From contig JAAYAK010000112.1 in the NCBI GenBank assembly GCA_012719415.1, positions 1 to 33,978 on the forward strand: a stretch of DNA of 33,978 nucleotides. The letters run 5' to 3'. Below are positions 17,731 through 24,620 of the stretch, in pieces. The notes beneath the pieces are model-generated. The model was not told where the DNA came from. It made no database searches and worked only from the letters and a program-made list of their open reading frames with translations. This DNA is from Syntrophorhabdus sp. (lineage in GTDB: Bacteria; Desulfobacterota; Syntrophorhabdia; Syntrophorhabdales; Syntrophorhabdaceae). A program made the translations under genes and the position numbers. The first letter of the stretch is position 1; every line of letters begins with the position of its first letter.

Positions 17731-17793
17731 GGTCCCACGCGTCCTATTCGTCCAATATGTCCTATAGGTCCCATCTTTCCTATAGGTCCCATC
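17731..17793 (+). repeat. Element E: seven tandem 9-mers related to GGTCCTATA
   Basis: Consecutive nonamers GGTCCCACG, CGTCCTATT, CGTCCAATA, TGTCCTATA, GGTCCCATC, TTTCCTATA, GGTCCCATC follow each other in register 22 nt after the nucleotidyltransferase stop. No separate inverted arm is seen, but CCTATAGG at junctions is itself a palindrome, so the array can fold on itself. It sits directly upstream of a gene with no visible ribosome binding site. Confidence 0.88.
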
Positions 17794-17815
17794 ACACCGA
17801 AGCCGCCCTTTCCCC

Positions 17816-18877
17816 ATGAAACGCTCCGTCACATCCCTCCCCCTCCACACAGGCCGCGCCCCGGCGTGGCTCTTCGACAGGATGAAGCGGCTCTGCGGGG
17901 CCCTTATCGAGGTCGTCGTCATGGAATACGGCACCCGCGAGCTTCTCACCCGGCTTGCGGACCCGTTGTGGTTCCAGGCGTTGGGATGCGCCGTCGGTTT
18001 CGACTGGCACTCGAGCGGGTTGACGACGACATTGTGCGGGGCCTTGAAGGAAGGGCTGACCCTGCTCGGTGATGACGTGCCGCTCGCCATATGCGGCGGC
18101 AAGGCCAAACGGGCCATCCGAACACCTGACGATATCAAGGCCTACGGCGAGAGATGGGGCGTCGATGTCTCCGGAATGGTTGCGATGAGCAGGCTCTGCG
18201 CCAAGATAGACAACACGGCCGTCCAGGACGGGTACGGCCTCTACCACCACACGTTCATCTTCACCCCCGACGGTTCCTGGGGCATCATCCAGCAGGGGAT
18301 GTCGGCCGAAAGGAAGGACGCCCGGCGTTACCAGTGGCTCTCCCGGGACGGCCTCGATGTCATGTCCGACCCCCACACGGGGATAACCTGTGACCACACG
18401 CAGGAAGTCCTCAACTTCGTCGCCGGCCGGAGCGGTGATGCGAGGGATGCCGTCGTCGACTTCGCCTCGGAAGACCCCGATAGAATGGCGTCGACGTGGA
18501 AGGATATCGCCCTTTCCATGCCGAAACGCCACTACATATCCGCCGAGGACGTGAACACGGGACGACTCTTGAAGGCCTTCAACGCCATCCACGAGGCGCA
18601 TCCGCACTCCTTCCGGGACCTCCTGGAGATACGCGGCGTCGGCCCGCGGACCGTCGGCGCCCTCGCGCTCGTATCGGAGCTCGTCTACGGCGCTCCCCCG
18701 AGCTTCGCGGACCCGGCCCGTTTCAGCTTCGCCCACGGCGGGAAGGACGGATACCCCTTCCCCGTCGACAAACCCACCTACGAACATTCCATCGACTTCC
18801 TCAAGACCTGCATAGACAAGGCAAAGATGGGCGACAGGGAAAAACTGGACACCTTTAAAAGACTGGCAAAGATATAG
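17816..18877 (+). CDS. DUF763 family protein
   Basis: 353-residue protein of the DUF763 family, widespread in archaea and some bacteria and without established function. It begins MKRSVTSLPLHTGRAPAWLF, a typical start for this family, and contains FDWHSSGLTTTLCGALK, AICGGKAKRAIRTP, GYGLYHHTFIFTPDG and DPHTGITCDH. A helix-hairpin-helix-like segment (LEIRGVGPRTVGALALVSEL, about residues 260-280) suggests nucleic-acid contact, and the final part HGGKDGYPFPVDKPTYEHSI is also family-conserved. No Shine-Dalgarno sequence precedes ATG 17816; the space upstream is a 9-mer repeat array. It follows a tRNA nucleotidyltransferase, which is compatible with a nucleic-acid role but does not prove one. Family assignment is firm, function unknown. 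Confidence 0.93.
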   Translation: MKRSVTSLPLHTGRAPAWLFDRMKRLCGALIEVVVMEYGTRELLTRLADPLWFQALGCAVGFDWHSSGLTTTLCGALKEGLTLLGDDVPLAICGGKAKRAIRTPDDIKAYGERWGVDVSGMVAMSRLCAKIDNTAVQDGYGLYHHTFIFTPDGSWGIIQQGMSAERKDARRYQWLSRDGLDVMSDPHTGITCDHTQEVLNFVAGRSGDARDAVVDFASEDPDRMASTWKDIALSMPKRHYISAEDVNTGRLLKAFNAIHEAHPHSFRDLLEIRGVGPRTVGALALVSELVYGAPPSFADPARFSFAHGGKDGYPFPVDKPTYEHSIDFLKTCIDKAKMGDREKLDTFKRLAKI

Positions 18878-18882
18878 CAAGG

Positions 18883-18917
18883 GGTGATAGGTCATGGGTT
18901 ATGGGTGATAGGAAAAG
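18883..18917 (+). repeat. Element F, left arm: heptamers GGTGATA/GGTCATG/GGTTATG
   Basis: Five heptamers in register (GGTGATA, GGTCATG, GGTTATG, GGTGATA, GGAAAAG) begin 6 nt after the DUF763 stop; two further units, GGTCATT and GGTCACT, lie at 18929-18942. The unit also occurs inverted at 18959-18999 beside the convergent gene. Confidence 0.85.
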
Positions 18918-18958
18918 CAAAAAAGATCGGTCATTGGTCACTGCGTTTCTCTGGTCTT

Positions 18959-18999
18959 CCCTATGATTCATAACCTGTTCTTTCTTTTCCCATGACCCC
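18959..18999 (-). repeat. Element F, right arm, inverted
   Basis: On the minus strand this reads GGGGTCATGGGAAAAG, a spacer, then GGTTATGAATCATAGGG, matching units of the left arm. It starts 15 nt after the stop of the convergent sulfite-oxidase-like gene. The arms are more degenerate than in elements A to D. Confidence 0.75.
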
Positions 19000-19014
19000 G
19001 AATTATCTGTCTTT

Positions 19015-19713
19015 TCAGTAGTCTGGCTCTCCCGGCTTCGTGATCCGCCTGTACTCTTTGAGGTCGAGGGCGTGGTCCGTGCCGGGTTCTATGGTGGCGT
19101 CCTTGGAGTAGCCATACTTCGACCAGTATCCCGTGCCGCCCTTCTCGAGGAACTCGAGCCTCAGGATCGTCTTGACGCTCTTGTAGCCGTACTTCGAAGG
19201 CATGAGGAGACGGAGAGGCCCCCCGTACTCGGGCGGCAGGGGACCGTCATTCATCTCGTAGGCAAAGATGACCCGGGGCTTCAGGAGTTCTTCGAGGGAG
19301 ATGTACTCATAGTAGTCATCCGCCGAATAGAAATAGAGATGCTTCGCCTGAGAGGCAGGCCGTACCAGGTCAAAGAGGGCCTTCGGTCTGAACCCTCCCC
19401 ATTTCGCCTTGCTCGACCACGATTCGACGCATTTCATGCGCGATACCTGGGTCGCCTTCGGAAGCCCCTTGATGTCAGCAAGACTGAGGGTCCGCGGTCT
19501 CTCGCAGAGCCCTCCCACCTTCAGGGTCCACGTCGCGGGGTCAACGGGCCGGATGGGTTTTATGAACCGGATGTAAAAGCCCTCCCGGTCCTCGTTGTCG
19601 AGGAGCCCCCTTATCTCCTTCGCCCGCGATGAATGGGGAACGAGGAAAGACACGAATAGAACGGTGATGAAACGCATCACGTCCCGCCTGTCCATTTCCT
19701 GAAATACATCCAT
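19015..19713 (-). CDS. Exported molybdopterin oxidoreductase, sulfite oxidase/MsrP-like
   Basis: About 230 residues, of the sulfite-oxidase fold that binds molybdopterin. The N-terminus has a twin-arginine-like motif (DRRDVMRFI) followed by a hydrophobic stretch, indicating Tat export. The core contains WTLKVGGLCERP, LADIKGLPKATQVSRMKCVESWSSKAKWGGF with the molybdenum-ligating Cys, and PPEYGGPLRLLMPSKYGYKSVK, which are hallmarks of the YedY/MsrP group. MsrP repairs oxidised periplasmic methionine with the heme membrane partner MsrQ; no MsrQ gene is adjacent, so the electron donor and substrate are unclear and I give no symbol. Start candidates are ATG 19713, 19695 and 19677; none has a good ribosome binding site. 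It is divergent from sufC. Confidence 0.85.
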   Translation of the reverse strand: MDVFQEMDRRDVMRFITVLFVSFLVPHSSRAKEIRGLLDNEDREGFYIRFIKPIRPVDPATWTLKVGGLCERPRTLSLADIKGLPKATQVSRMKCVESWSSKAKWGGFRPKALFDLVRPASQAKHLYFYSADDYYEYISLEELLKPRVIFAYEMNDGPLPPEYGGPLRLLMPSKYGYKSVKTILRLEFLEKGGTGYWSKYGYSKDATIEPGTDHALDLKEYRRITKPGEPDY

Positions 19714-19735
19714 ACCGTAAGTATAGCCCTGACCC

Positions 19736-19763
19736 TTGACAAACAGAACGGGATAATTACATT
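19736..19763 (+). promoter_or_regulatory. Probable promoter of the sufC-sufB operon
   Basis: TTGACA at 19736-19741 is a perfect -35; TACATT at 19758-19763 is spaced by 16 nt. An expected start near 19770 would leave a 30-nt leader with AAGGAG 6 nt before the sufC ATG. The perfect -35 is the main support; the -10 is only fair. Confidence 0.55.
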
Positions 19764-19770
19764 CAGTAAT
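19756..19770. promoter_or_regulatory. Dyad ATTAC-N5-GTAAT overlapping the suf promoter -10
   Basis: A perfect 5-bp inverted repeat with a 5-nt centre covers the -10 hexamer. The placement is that of a repressor site; Fe-S operons are often controlled by Rrf2-type regulators binding short dyads. No regulator gene is in the window, so the identity is open. Confidence 0.35.
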
Positions 19771-19799
19771 ATTCGAGAGCCCTTAAAAAGGAGAATGCC

Positions 19800-20561
19800 A
19801 TGTTGATCATAGAAGATCTTCAGGTGGAACTGGCGGGAAAGACCCTTCTCAAGGACATCGACCTTGAGATCAAGCCCGGGGAGACACACGTCCTGTTCGG
19901 TCCCAACGGATCGGGTAAAACGTCCCTCCTCATGACCATCATGGGTTATCCGCAGTACATCGTCAAGAAAGGGAAGATAACCTTCAAGGGAACGGACATA
20001 ACCCACGCCCCCCTCAACGAGCGGGCCGCCCTCGGGATCGGCATGTCCTACCAGCGGCCTCCCACCATAAACGGCCTCAAGACGAGACAGATGATAGACA
20101 TCTGCGCCAAACGAAAGGTGGATGCCGGGGAGATGGCGCGGTCCCTCAACTTTGAGGACTTCCTCGACAGGGATGTCAATGCCGGTTTCTCCGGAGGGGA
20201 GATCAAGCGCTCGGAGCTCCTGCAGCTCACGGCCCAGAATCCCGACCTCATGCTCTTCGACGAGCCTGAGTCAGGCGTGGACATCGAGAACATGGCCCTC
20301 ATCGGCACAACGATCGCCCGGATCCTGGAGAAGGAAACCCCAAGGAGCGCGAACAACGCGAAACCCTTTGTTCAGCAGCGAAGCGAAAGGACAAAGATGG
20401 GGCTCATCATCACCCATACGGGCTATATCCTCGATTACGTCCCGGCGGACAAGGGCCAGGTCCTCTACAACGGAGTCCTGGCCTGTGCGGGTAATCCCCG
20501 CGAGATATTCCAGTGCATCGGACGATTAGGCTATGAGGAGTGTGTGAAATGTACGATCTAA
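19800..20561 (+). CDS. sufC: Fe-S cluster assembly ATPase SufC (SMS-type)
   Basis: 253-residue ABC-type ATPase that partners SufB in building Fe-S clusters. Walker A is GPNGSGKT (about residues 34-41), the signature is FSGGEIKRSELLQ, Walker B is LMLFDEPESGVD, and the H-loop lies in GLIITHTGYILDY. The sequence follows the archaeal/anaerobe form (YQRPPTINGLKTRQM) found in two-gene SufBC systems, also called SMS. An extra stretch of about ten residues between the D-loop region and GLIITHTG (about residues 180-200, ANNAKPFVQQRSERTK) is longer than I expect for the family. AAGGAG lies 6 nt before ATG 19800. It overlaps sufB by 13 nt. No sufD, sufS, sufE or sufU is nearby. Confidence 0.93.
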   Translation: MLIIEDLQVELAGKTLLKDIDLEIKPGETHVLFGPNGSGKTSLLMTIMGYPQYIVKKGKITFKGTDITHAPLNERAALGIGMSYQRPPTINGLKTRQMIDICAKRKVDAGEMARSLNFEDFLDRDVNAGFSGGEIKRSELLQLTAQNPDLMLFDEPESGVDIENMALIGTTIARILEKETPRSANNAKPFVQQRSERTKMGLIITHTGYILDYVPADKGQVLYNGVLACAGNPREIFQCIGRLGYEECVKCTI

Positions 20562-21775
20562 AGGAGCTTGAACAGAAGGCGCGCCAGGCCATCGACAGGA
20601 AAGCGACCTTTGGCGACGATGTCGACCTCGATTCCTTCGACAGGTCCTTCGTCCCCCACAAGTACCTCGCCGAGGAGGAGATCTGTTCCATCCCGCAGGA
20701 GGAACAGCAGCGCCTCATAATGTCGGGACTCGACGTGACGGACACCGAAAGGGGCGGAACGTATTTCCAGAAGGACACCACTGTCGTCCATTGCCACAGC
20801 AATGAGGAGGGCATCGAGGTGATGCCCGTGACGGAGGCATTGAAGAAACACGACTGGGTCAGGGAGTACTTCTGGAAGCTCGTTCCCGTGGACCAGGACA
20901 AGTATACGGCATCGGCCTTCCTCGACCTTCACGACGGATACGTTATCAGGGCCCTGCCCGGCAGCAAGAGCATCTATCCCATCCAGGCGTGTCTCTACCT
21001 CGACAAGGAGAACCTCCAGCAGAACGTTCACAACCTCATCATCGCCGAGGAGGGATCGGAGCTGCACATCATCACGGGCTGCGCGACATCGCCCCACATG
21101 AAGCGCGGCGTGCACGTGGGAATATCGGAGTTCTTCATCAAGAAAGGTGCCAAACTGAGCTTCACGATGATCCACAACTGGGCCGAGGAGATGAGCGTCC
21201 GTCCCCGCTCCGTCGCCCGCGTCGAGGAAGGCGGCGTGTTCATCAACAACTATATCTGCATGAAACCCGTGCGGTCCATCCAGATGTACCCCACGACCCA
21301 CCTCGTCGGTGACGACGCCACGGCCTTGTTCTACAGCGTCATCGTCGGGACACCGGGCTCGTATCTCGACATAGGGGGAAGGACCTATCTGAAAAACAGG
21401 GGATGCCGCGCCGAGATAGTGCAAAGGTCCATCAGCAACGGCGCGCACATCATCAACCGCGGTCACCTCATCGGGGAGGCCCCCGATATCAAGGCCCACC
21501 TGGAGTGCAAGGGACTCTTGTTGAAAGGCGGCATCATCGATTCGATACCACAGCTCGAAGGCCACGTCGAGGGCGTCGATATGTCCCACGAGGCCGCCGT
21601 CGGAAAGGTTGCCCAGGAAGAGATAAACTATCTCATGTCGCGGGGAATAACGGAGGAAGAGGCAACATCCACCATTGTTCGCGGCTTTCTGAGCGTGGAC
21701 ATAAAGGGCCTCCCGGTCCCGTTGAGGGAGGAGATAGACCGCGCCATCGACAGGAGCAACAAGGACGCCATATAG
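20549..21775 (+). CDS. sufB: Fe-S cluster scaffold SufB/SufD family protein (SMS-type)
   Basis: 408-residue beta-helix scaffold that forms a complex with SufC and carries the nascent cluster. Family features are QNVHNLIIAEEGSELHIITGC, MIHNWAEEMSVRPRS, FYSVIVGTPGSYLDIGGRTYL, a HLECKGLLLKGG segment with a candidate ligand Cys, and the C-terminal SHEAAVGKVAQEEINYLMSRGITEEEATSTIVRGF, which is the universal SufBD ending. Length (408) is shorter than proteobacterial SufB (about 480) and fits the minimal single-SufB systems. ATG 20549 was chosen because AGGAG lies 8 nt upstream; GTG 20540 is too close to that site. DUF362 follows after 21 nt, probably in the same transcript. Confidence 0.93.
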   Translation: MYDLKELEQKARQAIDRKATFGDDVDLDSFDRSFVPHKYLAEEEICSIPQEEQQRLIMSGLDVTDTERGGTYFQKDTTVVHCHSNEEGIEVMPVTEALKKHDWVREYFWKLVPVDQDKYTASAFLDLHDGYVIRALPGSKSIYPIQACLYLDKENLQQNVHNLIIAEEGSELHIITGCATSPHMKRGVHVGISEFFIKKGAKLSFTMIHNWAEEMSVRPRSVARVEEGGVFINNYICMKPVRSIQMYPTTHLVGDDATALFYSVIVGTPGSYLDIGGRTYLKNRGCRAEIVQRSISNGAHIINRGHLIGEAPDIKAHLECKGLLLKGGIIDSIPQLEGHVEGVDMSHEAAVGKVAQEEINYLMSRGITEEEATSTIVRGFLSVDIKGLPVPLREEIDRAIDRSNKDAI

Positions 21776-21796
21776 ACGGCGTCAGGGGAGACACCC

Positions 21797-22684
21797 ATGA
21801 AAAGGAGAGATTTCCTGAAGCTTGGCCTGTCGTCGCTCGTTGTGAGCCAGGTCCCCGGGAGGCTGTTCGGACAGGCGGCCCCGCCTGTCGTAGCCGTCGC
21901 GCAGGGCACCGACTATGCCGCGGCCACTCTAAAAACGATAGCCGCCCTCGGCGGCATGAAGGCTTTCGTGAAAGCGGGAAGCACCGTCGTCGTCAAACCG
22001 AACATGGGCTGGGACAGAAAACCCGAATATGCCGCGACCACGCACCCGCTCGTGGTGAAGACCATCGTTGAAGAATGCCTTGCTTCAGGCGCCAGGAGGG
22101 TGAAGGTCTTCGACCACACCTGCAACGACGCGCGCCGTTCCTACGAGAACTGCGGCATCCCGGCAGCCTTGAAGGGCATGAAGAACGTCGATGTCCGGTT
22201 CGTCGAGAACGACCGTTTCAGGAAGACCGCGCTCAACGGGCGTTTCCTGAAGGAGTGGCCCCTCTACGATGACGCCCTTAACGCCGACGTCTTCATCAAT
22301 GTGCCCATCGCCAAGCACCACAGCCTGACGGGGCTCACCCTGGGCCTCAAGAACATGATGGGGATAATGGCCGACAACAGGGGATACATTCACCGAGGAA
22401 TAGAGGACGCCCTTTGCGACGTGAGCAGCGTCGTGAAAAGCCATCTCGTCATCATCGACGCCACGAGGGTCCTCACCGACCACGGCCCCCAGGGAGGCAG
22501 TCTCAAGGATGTGAAGGTCCTGAACACCGTGATCGCCTCGCGGGACATCGTGGCCGCCGACGCTTATGCCACCACCCTCTTCGGAATGAAACCCCAGGAC
22601 ATCCCCACGACGGTCACGGCGTACAAGCGCGGGCTTGGAGAGATGGATGTGAAGAAGATGAAGGTTTTAAGTTTTAGGTTTTAA
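21797..22684 (+). CDS. DUF362 family protein with Tat signal
   Basis: 295-residue exported protein. KRRDFLKLGLSSLVVSQ at the N-terminus is a twin-arginine signal, so it is exported folded, probably with a cofactor. The body is DUF362 (about residues 30-285): GSTVVVKPNMGWDRKPEYAA, DHTCNDARRSYENCG, NVPIAKHHSLTGLTLGLKNMMG and DATRVLTDHGPQGG. The family is of unknown function but often encoded with ferredoxin-type genes, as here, where a membrane polyferredoxin follows. GGGGAG lies upstream of ATG 21797. The last six codons and the stop fall inside a GTTTTAA/GTTTTAG heptamer array, so the C-terminal VLSFRF is repeat-derived and probably not a conserved part of the protein. Confidence 0.9.
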   Translation: MKRRDFLKLGLSSLVVSQVPGRLFGQAAPPVVAVAQGTDYAAATLKTIAALGGMKAFVKAGSTVVVKPNMGWDRKPEYAATTHPLVVKTIVEECLASGARRVKVFDHTCNDARRSYENCGIPAALKGMKNVDVRFVENDRFRKTALNGRFLKEWPLYDDALNADVFINVPIAKHHSLTGLTLGLKNMMGIMADNRGYIHRGIEDALCDVSSVVKSHLVIIDATRVLTDHGPQGGSLKDVKVLNTVIASRDIVAADAYATTLFGMKPQDIPTTVTAYKRGLGEMDVKKMKVLSFRF

Positions 22685-22721
22685 GTGAGACAAGTTTTAG
22701 GTTTTAAGTTTTAAGTTTTAA
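22664..22721 (+). repeat. Element B, left arm: GTTTTAA/GTTTTAG heptamers
   Basis: Three heptamers at 22664-22684 (GTTTTAA, GTTTTAG, GTTTTAA) overlap the end of the DUF362 gene and supply its TAA stop. After 9 nt four more follow at 22694-22721. The 23 nt from 22664 are exactly complementary to 22878-22900 of the right arm. Confidence 0.93.
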
Positions 22722-22744
22722 GTGAAAGACGTAAGGAGACGAGA

Positions 22745-22822
22745 ATGTCTATCCCGTTGTCGGAAACACTCTTCCCCGGTCTCTGCTCAGAACCTAAGAC
22801 TTTTCATAGGCCAACTGTATGA
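22745..22822 (+). CDS. Possible 25-residue ORF inside the core of element B
   Basis: AAGGAG at 22733-22738 is followed after 6 nt by ATG and an open frame of 25 codons ending in TGA. The peptide begins MSIPLSETLFPGLCSEPK. It lies wholly between the two inverted arms. The ribosome binding site is better than that of the next large gene, but such a short ORF can arise by chance and the peptide matches nothing I know. Confidence 0.25.
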   Translation: MSIPLSETLFPGLCSEPKTFHRPTV

Positions 22823-22870
22823 TGTTTAAAGCCATGCAGATGTTTACGAGATACGTAGATAAGGTCTTTA

Positions 22871-22900
22871 ACTTAAAACTTAAAACCTAAAACTTAAAAC
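22871..22900 (-). repeat. Element B, right arm, inverted
   Basis: On the minus strand this reads GTTTTAA GTTTTAG GTTTTAA GTTTTAA GT. It ends 7 nt before the start codon of the membrane polyferredoxin gene. A hairpin between the arms would enclose a core of about 150-190 nt and could place the downstream start region in or near a stem. Confidence 0.92.
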
Positions 22901-22907
22901 CGTTTCT

Positions 22908-24419
22908 ATGAAACTTCCCGCCTCCCGCGTCTCCCAACTCCTCTTCCTCGGCCTCTTCCTGTTCCTTTTCATCATCACCGACTATCGGGGAAAGGATGAG
23001 ATAACTGTCGCCGTCAACAGCTTCTTCAGGGCCAACCCCCTCGTGCTCGCAAGCTATGTCCTGGCCGTCAAGGGCTTTACGTTCCTTCTTCTGCCGGCGC
23101 TCATCATGGCGGTCTGCACACTCCTTCTGGGTAGGTTCTTCTGCGGTTGGATATGCCCCCTCGGGACCGTGATCGATCTCGTCACGCACAGGATACCGAA
23201 AAGCTCCCCCATCCGTTTTCTGAAGAGCTCATTCAAATACTACCTTCTCTTCACGCTTCTGGCGACGGCCCTCTTTTCCGTGAACCTGTCCGGCGTCCTC
23301 GACCCCATCGCGATCCTCATCAGGGCACTCACTCTCTTCTTCTATCCCCTCGTCGGTTATGTAGCCAGGGCAGGCTGGTCGGGCCTCTATCAGGTTGCCG
23401 GGGAAGAACGGGATACTGTCGCTTTTCTCTATGATTTCCTCAGGGACTATGTCCTGCCTTTTCGCGAAACCTTCTATCCCCTCGCCTTCCTCTCCCTCGC
23501 CGTCTTTCTTTTCATCCTCGCCCTTGAAAGGTTTGAAAGGAGGAACTGGTGCAGGAACATCTGCCCTCTGGGCACACTCCTCGGGCTTCTCGGCCGCTTC
23601 TCTCTCTTCCGCAGGCTTCCCGGAAGGATCTGCAAGGACTGCGGCGACTGCCGCTCTCACTGCCCGTCCGCCTTCGACGAGGAGATGCTGCAAACCGACA
23701 ACTGTATCCGCTGCATGCAGTGTCGTGTCCAATGCCGTTTCGGCCGCGTCGAATTCCCGCTGCGGTGGAAAACACTTTTTCGCCCGGTAAAGGAAGGACA
23801 GGGACAACCTGTCATGTCCAAGAGGGTATTCCTCGTCAGCCTCGTATCCGGTTTCTTTCTCTCAAGGCTGTTCTCCTTCCGTCACCCTGAAAAAGACCAC
23901 CGCCTCCTCCGTCCTCCAGGCGTTAAAGACGAAGACGATTTTCTCAAGAAATGTGTCCGCTGCGGAGAATGCATGAAGGTCTGCCTGCGCAGCGCCCTCT
24001 ACCCCGATTTCACGCGGGCCGGCGTCACGGGCCTCTTCATGCCCGTCATCATTCCCCGGCTGGGCTATTGCGAATACAATTGCACGCTCTGCGGACAGGT
24101 CTGCCCCACCGGCGCCATACCCCGTCTCCCTCTTGGCCAGAAGCAAAAAAGCATCATCGGCACCGCCGTCATAGACAAGAACATCTGCCTTCCCTACGCG
24201 AAAAAGCTCAACTGCATCGTCTGTGAAGAACACTGCCCCATCCCGGAAAAGGCGATCCGCTTCGAAACGGTGGAGGACATCGATCATAAGGGCAAAAAGG
24301 TCACCCTCAAGCGGCCCTACATCGTCGACGAGCTCTGCAACGGCTGCGGCATATGCGAGAACAAGTGCCCGCTTGAAGGCCGCTCCGCCGTGGAGGTCTT
24401 CGCGGGAAAGAAAGGCTGA
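22908..24419 (+). CDS. Membrane polyferredoxin, NapH-type membrane part fused to NapG-like Fe-S part
   Basis: 503-residue inner-membrane electron carrier. The N-terminal half has about five membrane helices with two NapH-type loops, FFCGWICPLGT (about residue 82) and WCRNICPLGT (about 220). Two ferredoxin motifs follow (CKDCGDCRSHCP; CIRCMQCRVQC), then a second hydrophobic segment near residue 310 and a NapG-like C-terminal part with CVRCGECMKVC, CTLCGQVCPTG, CIVCEEHCP and CNGCGICENKCP. NapG and NapH are normally separate quinol-oxidising subunits; here both types are joined in one chain. It probably moves electrons between quinones and an exported partner, possibly the DUF362 protein encoded upstream. 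No ribosome binding site is seen before ATG 22908; an in-frame stop 12 nt upstream excludes earlier starts. Function is inferred from cofactor pattern. Confidence 0.88.
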   Translation: MKLPASRVSQLLFLGLFLFLFIITDYRGKDEITVAVNSFFRANPLVLASYVLAVKGFTFLLLPALIMAVCTLLLGRFFCGWICPLGTVIDLVTHRIPKSSPIRFLKSSFKYYLLFTLLATALFSVNLSGVLDPIAILIRALTLFFYPLVGYVARAGWSGLYQVAGEERDTVAFLYDFLRDYVLPFRETFYPLAFLSLAVFLFILALERFERRNWCRNICPLGTLLGLLGRFSLFRRLPGRICKDCGDCRSHCPSAFDEEMLQTDNCIRCMQCRVQCRFGRVEFPLRWKTLFRPVKEGQGQPVMSKRVFLVSLVSGFFLSRLFSFRHPEKDHRLLRPPGVKDEDDFLKKCVRCGECMKVCLRSALYPDFTRAGVTGLFMPVIIPRLGYCEYNCTLCGQVCPTGAIPRLPLGQKQKSIIGTAVIDKNICLPYAKKLNCIVCEEHCPIPEKAIRFETVEDIDHKGKKVTLKRPYIVDELCNGCGICENKCPLEGRSAVEVFAGKKG

Positions 24420-24442
24420 ACCCCCGAACCAAAGGGGTTTGA

Positions 24443-24496
24443 CCGTTGGAACCGTTAGCACCGTTAGCACCGTTGGAGCCGTTGGAGCCGTTGGAG
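24443..24496 (+). repeat. Element C, left arm: six 9-mers CCGTTGGAA/CCGTTAGCA
   Basis: CCGTTGGAA, CCGTTAGCA twice and CCGTTGGAG three times follow in register, 23 nt after the polyferredoxin stop. Just before the array, AACCCC (24419-24424) can pair with GGGGTT (24434-24439), a short terminator-like hairpin. Confidence 0.95.
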
Positions 24497-24580
24497 TGTT
24501 GGCGGGGCTGGGGCATCCTCTCTCTGTATGAGGGACTGAAGCTACCCTGGCGCCTAAGACGGCTGCTAACCGTCTCTCGG

Positions 24581-24616
24581 TTCCAACGGTTCCAATGGTG
24601 CTAACGGTGCTAACGG
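24581..24616 (-). repeat. Element C, right arm, inverted, beside the histidine kinase stop
   Basis: Four 9-mers read on the minus strand CCGTTAGCA, CCGTTAGCA, CCATTGGAA, CCGTTGGAA, beginning 4 nt after the kinase stop. They match 24452-24487 of the left arm with few differences and can form a stem of about 36 bp around an 85-nt core. Confidence 0.93.
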
Positions 24617-24620
24617 TTTC

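Noticed and set aside
17792-18895. Minus-strand open frame of about 367 codons opposite DUF763
   Set aside because: The DUF763 frame has the family sequence; the opposite frame has none.
24307-24516. Peptides rich in Asn-Gly-Ser read through element C, and similar ones through D and A
   Set aside because: They are produced by translation of 9-mer or 7-mer units and have no start signals; not genes.
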